Part shown: positions 61,201-64,000 of the stretch, piece after piece
Position numbering within the stretch: position 1 is the first letter of the stretch
How the letters are laid out: every line of letters begins with the position of its first letter
NCBI RefSeq assembly: GCF_021462225.1
Contig: NC_061800.1
Span: 16,228,749-16,292,748, forward strand
Source of the DNA: Girardinichthys multiradiatus
Taxonomy: Eukaryota; Chordata; Actinopteri; Cyprinodontiformes; Goodeidae
DNA: 64,000 nucleotides
Direction: 5' to 3'
Notes under the pieces: generated by a model
Told to the model about the DNA's origin: nothing
What the model saw: only the letters and a program-made list of their open reading frames with translations
Database searches by the model: none
Position numbers and translations under genes: made by a program

Positions 61201-62404
61201 CACATTCAGAAGAGAACCAGCCATGCACGCGGTTTCTTTCCACACTTCTAATGACTGTTGACTTTTCCTTCATGAAGAAACAGGACTGCAGAATGAAGCA
61301 CGATGCCGCAAGATGTTCTGTTTATTCTGCTGATACTGTTTTGTTTGGAAGAGATCTGATCCTCATTTAAACACGTCCACACAGTAAGGACTAATATGTG
61401 TAAGGCTGAACATGTAATTGTTTTTGCTGCAGTATTCATTATAGTATTTGATTTTCGGTCTAACAAATATTAAGGGAAAAGTGCATTTATTTAAAAGAAT
61501 GATGGTCCAAGCAAATAAAAATAGTTACAGAAATCTGAAACAACCAAATGTTTACAATTGTTATAATTATGCTTTATTATGGATTTAACAACAGTTTATG
61601 ACTATATTTTAAACTAGCACCTAACATTTGGATTACTTTTTGGACCCACTGCAGTCCTGAGGGACATCTGAAGTAGTCATATTTTCATTATTTGAAAACT
61701 GAACAAAACTTAAGCTTAACACTCAAAGTAAGCAACAGTGATTATGAGCAGTTACAAAACACCTTGCACTTAATTAGACCTAAAGAAACTGCTTTACATC
61801 CAATGAAACATTTAAGTATGGTGGGTAAACCTGCCATTCAAGATAAGAATTGACTTTTTAAATCTGATTTTAATTACAGAATTAGAGGAAACTTAACAAT
61901 GAGCAGACATTTCTAATCTGATTTGCTTTGTGAGTTTTCCTCTGAACTGACCTTCAGCTCCCAATGAAAGGTCATCTTCAAAGCTACGGCCGATCTTCAC
62001 TCCTGTTCACACACAGACACACGTAACCACAGAGTAAATACAATGTGGTGAAGTTATGAAATAGCTTCAGCACTATGCAAGCACTCAACTTAAAGGGACC
62101 GTCAGCTTTTCTTTTCTTATTTTTTTTTTTTACTTATAGGGGTTGTGTGGTGTAGTTATGAGTAGTCAGTGTATTACATACAGTAGTCAGTGGTAGTGAG
62201 TGACCCCATTTTAGAGAATCAGGAAACATTTGAAATCAATTTTAAAACAAGTTTGTTGCTACATGACACCAAAGCCCAAAGAGTAAAAATAGTGTCAGCA
62301 GGCTAGTCGTTTAGGTTTCTTATAATCAACAACAAAAAACAAACCATGGATTACCTTTGCTGGGAGAAGTACTTTGATCATCTAGAGAGGCTCCAAGAGG
62401 ACTT
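28180..62404 (-). CDS. itprid2: itprid2, ITPR-interacting domain protein 2 (KRAP/SSFA2); first exon(s) outside window
   Basis: KRAP binds IP3 receptors and anchors them to cortical actin, licensing them for calcium release (known of the family). Exons in transcript order: 62355-62404, 61952-62002, 56757-56796, 56556-56651, 54103-54250, 53899-53959, 42095-42202, 39373-39757, 37703-37901, 37116-37167, 36885-36967, 31687-33279, 31348-31407, 29290-29414, 29047-29161, 28847-28912, 28401-28745, 28180-28287. Phases agree throughout: 1227 residues plus a TAG stop. Order of segments: GASLDDQ and [15 protein letters not shown] motifs, the KRAP IP3R-binding domain, a long disordered Ser/Pro-rich middle, a C-terminal coiled coil. 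Human ITPRID2 is about 1260 residues, so roughly 100 N-terminal residues, with the start codon and promoter, should lie beyond 64000. Tc1 copies sit only in its introns. Confidence 0.96.
28401..28745 (-). CDS. itprid2: itprid2 penultimate coding exon
   Basis: It encodes [19 protein letters not shown], a Pro/Ser-rich stretch, an acidic stretch, then [14 protein letters not shown]. Acceptor AACCAG, donor GTTTAT. Confidence 0.94.
28847..28912 (-). CDS. itprid2: itprid2 exon encoding [17 protein letters not shown]
   Basis: A 66-bp symmetrical exon. The motif [18 protein letters not shown] is shared with human. Acceptor TTCCAG, donor GTCAGC. Confidence 0.95.
29047..29161 (-). CDS. itprid2: itprid2 exon, coiled coil, second part
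   Basis: It encodes [20 protein letters not shown] and [11 protein letters not shown], a strong coiled coil. Acceptor TTTGCAG, donor GTAAGA. Confidence 0.95.
29290..29414 (-). CDS. itprid2: itprid2 exon, coiled coil, first part
   Basis: It encodes [20 protein letters not shown] and [20 protein letters not shown], a helical heptad-like region. Acceptor TTTCCAG, donor GTGACA. Confidence 0.95.
29579..31140 (-). mobile_element. Tc1/mariner element, family 2, complete, in an itprid2 intron
   Basis: Flanked by TA at 29577-29578 and 31141-31142. It has the same IR/DR ends as its relatives, with small changes at the tips (CAGGTCATTCTC at the left, ending GGACCAG at the right). It sits inside an older Tc1 remnant, in the intron between the exons at 29414 and 31348. 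Confidence 0.94.
29856..30812 (-). CDS. Tc1 DD34E transposase, family 2, open frame with two in-frame deletions
   Basis: An uninterrupted 318-residue frame from [11 protein letters not shown] to GFPTKY. The HTH region and all catalytic motifs remain: [34 protein letters not shown] (Cys for Trp). Against the sister copies it lacks 14 residues ([14 protein letters not shown]) between the DNA-binding and catalytic parts, and two residues (DE) before FIFQHD. Whether it is active is unknown; the first deletion removes conserved interdomain sequence. Confidence 0.9.
   Translation of the reverse strand: MGKTADLTAVQKATIDTLKQEDKTQKDISERIGCSQSAVSRHLSGKSVGRKKCGRKRCTTRRGDRTLRKIVEKGRFQTLGDLRKQWTESGVETSRATVHRRVQEMGYRCCIPQTWATEKQHWTVAQWSKVLFSDESKFCMSFRNQGARVWRKTGEKEMPKCQKSSVKYPQSVMVWGAVSAAGVGPLCFIKGRVNAASYQEILEHFMLPSAEKLYGDFIFQHDLAPAHSAKTTGKWFTDHGITVLNWPANSPDLNPIENLCDIVKRTLRDSRPNTLDELKAAIEASWASIRPQQCHRLIASMPRRIEAVISAKGFPTKY
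31348..31407 (-). CDS. itprid2: itprid2 exon encoding [20 protein letters not shown]
   Basis: A 60-bp symmetrical exon (phase 0 at both ends). Acceptor CCTCCAG, donor GTATGT. Confidence 0.88.
31687..33279 (-). CDS. itprid2: itprid2 large exon, disordered Ser/Pro-rich middle
   Basis: A 1593-bp phase-0 exon of 531 codons. It opens [16 protein letters not shown], as in human. It continues with a Gln/Glu-rich stretch, a proline-rich motif [16 protein letters not shown] (possible SH3 ligand, inferred), a long Ser/Pro/His/Tyr-rich low-complexity part, and ends [19 protein letters not shown], an amphipathic helix that begins the C-terminal coiled coil. Donor GTTGGT. Confidence 0.96.
33540..35010 (+). 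pseudogene. decayed LINE (non-LTR retrotransposon) with reverse transcriptase traces
   Basis: Broken frames read [20 protein letters not shown] and [13 protein letters not shown] (RT motifs NYRPISKL and FQSGFRxxHSTE). At 34077 [12 protein letters not shown] corresponds to GVPQGSVLGPLLF. At about 34850-34985 GQALAYI and TIAPGLW match the usual LINE C-terminal region (LNGLAPSYI, APRLWN). A 3'-tail-like piece (GATCAATAAAGATTTGATCT, 34023) and another repeat (34290-34625) interrupt it. Confidence 0.7.
34290..34625 (-). repeat. dispersed teleost repeat with tRNA B-box-like GGGGTTCGAACC
   Basis: It contains TGTATAGCGCTTTAACGAGT, AGCGCTTTACACTACA, CATTCACACACTGAC, TCTTGCCCAAGGAC and GGGGTTCGAACCTGCAACCC in the order typical of a very common fish repeat. 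The GGTTCGAACC part looks like a pol III B box. Confidence 0.7.
35455..35480. mobile_element. solo TIR-like fragment (CAGTGCCTTGCAAATTTATT)
   Basis: It resembles the tip of the fish transposon whose remnants lie at 54500-56275. No second end was seen. Confidence 0.35.
36535..36765 (+). repeat. dispersed retroposon 3' part (GATGGACTGGCGACCTGTCC)
   Basis: It holds CCACAGTCCAAAGACATGCC, CCCTGCGATGGACTGGCGAC and CCAGGGTGTACCCCGCCTCT, then ends in AAGCGGTAGAAAATGACTGA plus a short (CTGA) tail. Known across fish genomes as a SINE/LINE 3' tail. Confidence 0.7.
36885..36967 (-). CDS. itprid2: itprid2 exon encoding [16 protein letters not shown]
   Basis: It matches the human [14 protein letters not shown] motif. 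Acceptor CATAG, donor GTTTGG. Confidence 0.93.
37116..37167 (-). CDS. itprid2: itprid2 exon encoding [17 protein letters not shown] (52 bp)
   Basis: Acceptor TTTAG, donor GTTAGT. Placed by phase continuity and position. The sequence itself is weakly conserved, so this short exon is less certain than its neighbours. Confidence 0.8.
37703..37901 (-). CDS. itprid2: itprid2 exon ending ADSFDMEE
   Basis: It encodes an acidic, disordered segment with [20 protein letters not shown] and NADSFDMEE. Human has the matching STPEKEP and KDSFEMEEV. Acceptor CTCTCAG, donor GTATGG. Confidence 0.94.
39373..39757 (-). CDS. itprid2: itprid2 exon, linker with [20 protein letters not shown]
   Basis: Acceptor TCTTAG, donor GTAGAC. 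A Gly/Glu-rich start is followed by the basic motif [20 protein letters not shown] (human: SNTANRLMKTLSKLNL) and, near the end, [15 protein letters not shown]. Predicted disordered. Confidence 0.95.
39965..40200. repeat. dispersed retroposon tail ((AGAATC)n, CTTTATTGCCAAGTACGT)
   Basis: A (CAGAAT)n run precedes AAAGCTTTATTGCCAAGTAC and ACATACAAGGAATTTGTTTT, the characteristic 3' end of a fish non-LTR element in reverse orientation. Confidence 0.6.
41040..41880 (+). pseudogene. decayed Tc1-like element, plus strand
   Basis: CTTCCAGCAGGACAGTAACA at about 41407 (FQQDSN, for the QQDND motif) is followed at 41492 by CCAGATCTAAATCCAATTGA (PDLNPIE). Frames are broken elsewhere. It lies in the itprid2 intron between 39757 and 42095. 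Confidence 0.6.
42095..42202 (-). CDS. itprid2: itprid2 exon, KRAP IP3R-binding domain, end
   Basis: It encodes [20 protein letters not shown] then [15 protein letters not shown]. Acceptor GTTTCAG, donor GTGAGC. Confidence 0.97.
43840..44040. mobile_element. decayed Tc1-like fragment
   Basis: CTGAAAAGTGTGGCATGCTT and, further on, CAATCTCAGTCAGATTGGAT are wordings shared by a common fish Tc1-type repeat. No coding remains. Confidence 0.45.
44157..44305 (+). pseudogene. possible LINE ORF2 C-terminal fragment
   Basis: An open stretch reads [20 protein letters not shown] then [22 protein letters not shown]. The Trp/Arg/Lys-rich ending resembles the tail of fish LINE ORF2 proteins. No RT motif is adjacent, so the call is tentative. 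Confidence 0.3.
44597..46206 (-). mobile_element. Tc1/mariner element, family 2, complete, in an itprid2 intron
   Basis: TA at 44595-44596 and 46207-46208, with IR/DR ends as in the other copies. Same orientation as the host gene, in the 11.7-kb intron. Confidence 0.95.
44874..45878 (-). pseudogene. Tc1 DD34E transposase, family 2, one nonsense codon
   Basis: A 334-codon frame interrupted only by TAG where relatives have GAG (SYQEIL-stop-HFML, near 45231). The same stop is found in the copy at 49680. The catalytic motifs are intact. Confidence 0.93.
47920..48065. repeat. dispersed retroposon tail (TTTATTTAAGCC ... AACCAGGTCC)
   Basis: It matches the common fish wording 'TTTAACCAGG.AAGTCC.ATTGAGAT ... 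GACCTGGCCAAG'. Here: AACCAGGTCCAAGTCCTACT, GAGATAGACCTGGCCAAGGT. Confidence 0.5.
49680..51289 (+). mobile_element. Tc1/mariner element, family 2, complete, opposite orientation
   Basis: TA at 49678-49679 and 51290-51291. It has the same IR/DR ends but slightly shortened inner sequence at its left: the segment after the inner site that relatives carry next to the transposase 3' end lies at its right, as expected for inversion. Near-identical to the copy at 44597. Confidence 0.95.
50008..51012 (+). pseudogene. Tc1 DD34E transposase, family 2, one nonsense codon, plus strand
   Basis: [11 protein letters not shown] to GFPTKY, with TAG at about 50656-50658 splitting it into 216 and 115 residue parts. 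The stop is at exactly the position found in the copy at 44597. Other changes are few (for example KCVRKR for KCGRKR). Confidence 0.93.
51365..51388. repeat. poly(A) tract
   Basis: About 22 consecutive A. No retroposon body was recognised before it. Confidence 0.85.
52025..52225 (-). pseudogene. C-terminal fragment of a Tc1 transposase related to family 2
   Basis: The minus strand reads [20 protein letters not shown], then [22 protein letters not shown], clearly parallel to the family 2 ending ([28 protein letters not shown]). The rest of the element is missing. Confidence 0.7.
52391..52500. mobile_element. solo TIR-like fragment (CACTGCTCAAAAGAATAAAA)
   Basis: It begins TACACTGCTCAAAAGAATAA, close to family 1 tips but diverging afterwards. 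No partner end was seen nearby. Confidence 0.45.
53589..53617. repeat. (TG)n microsatellite
   Basis: A short TG run in an itprid2 intron. A second short CA run is at about 29184-29203, just upstream of an itprid2 acceptor. Confidence 0.9.
53899..53959 (-). CDS. itprid2: itprid2 exon, KRAP IP3R-binding domain, middle
   Basis: It encodes [20 protein letters not shown]. Acceptor CTGTAG, donor GTATGT. Its last base joins GT of the exon at 42202 to make Ser, so no coding exon fits in the 11.7-kb intron between them. Confidence 0.96.
54103..54250 (-). CDS. itprid2: itprid2 exon, KRAP IP3R-binding domain, first part
   Basis: It encodes [20 protein letters not shown], then [20 protein letters not shown], then GIDIK. 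This is the family's IP3-receptor-binding core. Acceptor TAACAG, donor GTAGCG. Confidence 0.97.
54579..55848 (-). mobile_element. Tc1/mariner-type element, family 3 (TIR CAGGGGTTGNACAATGAAAC), complete
   Basis: It is 1270 bp, with inverted ends of about 31 bp (CAGGGGTTGAACAATGAAAC at the left, the complement of CAGGGGTTGGACAATGAAAC at the right) and TA on both sides (54577-54578, 55849-55850). It carries one nearly intact transposase and is nested in an older transposon remnant inside an itprid2 intron. Confidence 0.95.
54676..55662 (-). CDS. Tc1/mariner transposase with DD36E spacing, nearly intact
   Basis: An open frame of 328 residues from [20 protein letters not shown] (HTH) to LYMSFPR. 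Catalytic motifs: [31 protein letters not shown] count 36 residues between the second Asp (the one before NAPIH) and the Glu, against 34 in typical Tc1. This spacing is that of the DD36E group described in animals as Incomer; assignment is by spacing only. A TGA replaces CGA after SFPR, removing roughly 15 C-terminal residues that relatives usually carry. Confidence 0.9.
   Translation of the reverse strand: MGDIPEFKRGQIVGAGLAGTSVTKTVSLCDVSRATVSRVMSAYHQEGRTTSNRINCGRKRKLSERDVRVLTRIVSKKHKTTAAQIMAELNVHLNSPVSTRTVRRELHRVNIHGRAAIAKPWVTHANTKRRFQWCKEHKSWAVDNMKHVLFSDESTFTVFPTSRRVTVWRSPKEAYHPDCGMPRVKHGGGSVMVWAAISWHSLGPILVLDGHVTAKDYRTILEDHLHPMVQTLYPEGGAVYQDDNAPIHTARLVKDWFDEHESEVEHLSWPAQSPDLNIIEPLWGVLEERVRKRFPPPVSRSDLATILQEEWLKIPPTTVQDLYMSFPR
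56556..56651 (-). CDS. itprid2: itprid2 exon encoding [12 protein letters not shown] and the Ser/Gly linker
   Basis: It encodes [20 protein letters not shown] and then [11 protein letters not shown]. Acceptor TTATGTAG, donor GTCAGC. The [13 protein letters not shown] motif is characteristic of the family. Confidence 0.95.
56757..56796 (-). CDS. itprid2: itprid2 exon encoding [12 protein letters not shown] (40 bp)
   Basis: Acceptor CTGCAG, donor GTGAGT. It continues the LGAEA-NHL motif from the previous exon across a 5.2-kb intron. Confidence 0.9.
56797..61951 (-). other. itprid2 5.2-kb intron
   Basis: AT-rich and mostly unremarkable. No full transposon and no coding frame of note. Confidence 0.8.
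61952..62002 (-). CDS. itprid2: itprid2 exon encoding [16 protein letters not shown]
   Basis: Acceptor GAACAG, donor GTCAGT. The [11 protein letters not shown] motif is shared with human ITPRID2. Confidence 0.93.
62355..62404 (-). CDS. itprid2: itprid2 exon encoding [16 protein letters not shown]
   Basis: Acceptor GTCCAG, donor GTAATC. It matches the conserved N-terminal motif (human TPLGASLDEQ as I recall). It enters with one base of a split codon, so a coding exon must exist upstream, outside the window. Confidence 0.88.
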
Positions 62405-64000
62405 CTGGACAGGAAGAGAGAGAACATAAAAGTTAATATCAATCTAAATCTAAACCTAGCTTCCACCAATTGTAACAATATACAGGAAAAAACATTTTTG
62501 CAGATTGGTAACCTTATAATCTAAAATATGCTTTGTACAGAACAAACGAGATACAGAAACATCCAAGTGTTTAATGGTAGCAATAATTTGGCAATGTTTA
62601 TTTTATATATCCTTTGGTAGCTAAACCACATACTAAAATTTAAGATATTGCAAACATTAAAACAATCTCTTTAATGTGTTTTATTGTCAGTGCTTTTTCA
62701 ACATTATTTTGAAGTTACAATAGGAAAAAAAAGAAATTGACTTGTACAAACAAATCTGTAAGTAACTGGAATCATTCTATTATCAGGTTGATAAGCTATC
62801 AACGATGATCGGCTCGTCCGAAACACAAAAATCTGATCTTTGTTCGATCTCTTGTACTATGGTGCTTTAGATGTACCTTACTATAAACTACATGTTTGCG
62901 TTGTTCCTTTGAGAAGTAGACTTAAGTCAGATATTTCAGGTTTAGTAAGGTATTTGAAATTAAGCCAAAGGAAGCACAGAGATGTAAGAAGTTACTTAAA
63001 AGGAAACAGCATTTTATACAATATGTCTGTTTTATGAACGCTGCAAGACAGCAAGAGAAAGTAAAACGTCTGCCAGATTCACACTGGGCATTTTTAAGCA
63101 GTTGTAAAATTTAGCTGTGAAAGAAAACCTGTGGTCTGGAGCATAAATAAATAGTTTTTGATTGTTCTGGGTGACAGGGGCACATTTCACGGATTTAGCA
63201 CTCTCAAAACCTACGACAACCTAAAACAAATATTAAACAGTGTCAGAAATATTCAACAAAAATTGTGCAGTATGACAATGTCTACATGTTTGATGTGATA
63301 CTGCTGCAGCAATAACACATGCTGTCAAGCATCGTTAGTGTCACACAAGCTTTTAAACATTTTATATTATCCAACTTGCATAGTCTGACATGTTCAAGTT
63401 CTGGTGGCTAAATGGAGTACAGCAAAAGTTGTTTTGTTTCATCCTTTTTAAGCTTTTAACCTCTGTCATGGAACATACTGGATTTTAAAATGTGGACAGG
63501 CTTTGGAAATCTCATGGTACTGTAAGGTCAAGATCTACATTCTCTAAGACATGGGTTCCCAAAGTGAGGGTCGGGACCCCCCCCGAGGGGTCGAGAGACA
63601 CCAAGTGGGGGGTTGTGAGATGATTTTCAGAATAATTGTTATATGACCCCTGAGGTGTTTGGAGGGCCAAAAGAGTCGAAGTTAAATAACTAAATATATC
63701 ATTAAATAAATACATGTAATATCAAATATGAAATAATTATATGTATTTACCAGTCTCTGGTACTGTTATTTTATTATTACTGCTGTTTTTGTCGTCCTTA
63801 CCACACCAATCACTAACATAAGATGTTAAAGATGGCTTTAAATGTCAACTTTTTCATTACTTTTGTCTTTGTTTTAAAATATTAGTAAAAACCAGTTTTA
63901 CAGTGACTGCCATCTTGCATGCCGTGATGTTGCCTCTACTCCAAGTAGAAATAAATAATGACTTAAGACTAGAATGCATGACGCAGATCAACGGTTAAAA
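62405..64000 (-). other. itprid2 5' intron, continuing beyond window
   Basis: The exon at 62404 starts within a codon, so this must be intron. It holds the hAT-like repeat at 63545. Confidence 0.75.
63545..63665. repeat. dispersed repeat with GGTTCCCAAAGTGAGGGTCG
   Basis: GGGTTCCCAAAGTGAGGGTC, GGGACCCCCCCCGAGGGGTC and CAAGTGGGGGGTTGTGAGAT are typical of a hAT-like non-autonomous repeat of fish. The G/C-rich part can fold on itself. Confidence 0.45.

Noticed and set aside
1..64000. CRISPR arrays, operons or bacterial defence systems
   Set aside because: The sequence is a spliced vertebrate locus. No spaced direct repeats or prokaryotic genes were seen.

Overview
The window is vertebrate nuclear DNA, almost certainly from a ray-finned fish. 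It is AT-rich and intron-split. Its two protein genes read as teleost orthologues of human genes, and it is littered with Tc1/mariner transposons and LINE remnants of the kinds common in teleosts. I cannot name the species.

Two protein-coding genes lie head to tail on the minus strand. The first in transcription order (right to left) is itprid2 (KRAP/SSFA2), which tethers IP3 receptors to actin. Eighteen coding exons run from 62404 down to a stop codon at 28180; its first exon or exons lie beyond position 64000. After about 8.6 kb of 3'UTR and intergenic DNA comes cwc22, a spliceosome and exon-junction-complex loading factor. It has a CpG-containing promoter and 5'UTR exon near 19450-19600, its start codon at 16256, and 14 coding exons down to 1003. 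The second half of its MA3 domain and its C-terminus lie left of position 1. I read both gene models exon by exon. Every splice junction has a GT donor and an AG acceptor and every phase matches: 672 codons for the cwc22 part, 1227 residues plus stop for the itprid2 part.

The rest is introns and intergenic DNA dominated by DNA transposons. Three Tc1-type families have copies recognisable end to end. Family 1 (TIR starting CACTGCTC): 16439-18017, plus a truncated copy at 22297-23628. Family 2 (TIR starting CAGGTCCTTCTC, with an IR/DR layout of about 200 bp per end): 23631-25240, 29579-31140, 44597-46206 and 49680-51289. Family 3 (TIR starting CAGGGGTTG, DD36E spacing): 54579-55848. Most are flanked by TA target duplications. 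Two transposase frames are nearly or fully open: 29856-30812 and 54676-55662. Older Tc1 and LINE remnants, retroposon tails and simple repeats fill much of the remaining space, and two younger Tc1 copies are nested inside older ones.

There is no sign of a new multi-gene system. The observations most worth following are: the near-identical family 2 copies, two sharing one nonsense codon and lying inverted in one itprid2 intron; the DD36E-type element broken only near its C-terminus; a long CA repeat about 8 nt from a cwc22 splice donor; the tandemly repeated RS exon of cwc22; a 28-bp perfect palindrome; and a 14-bp-stem hairpin.
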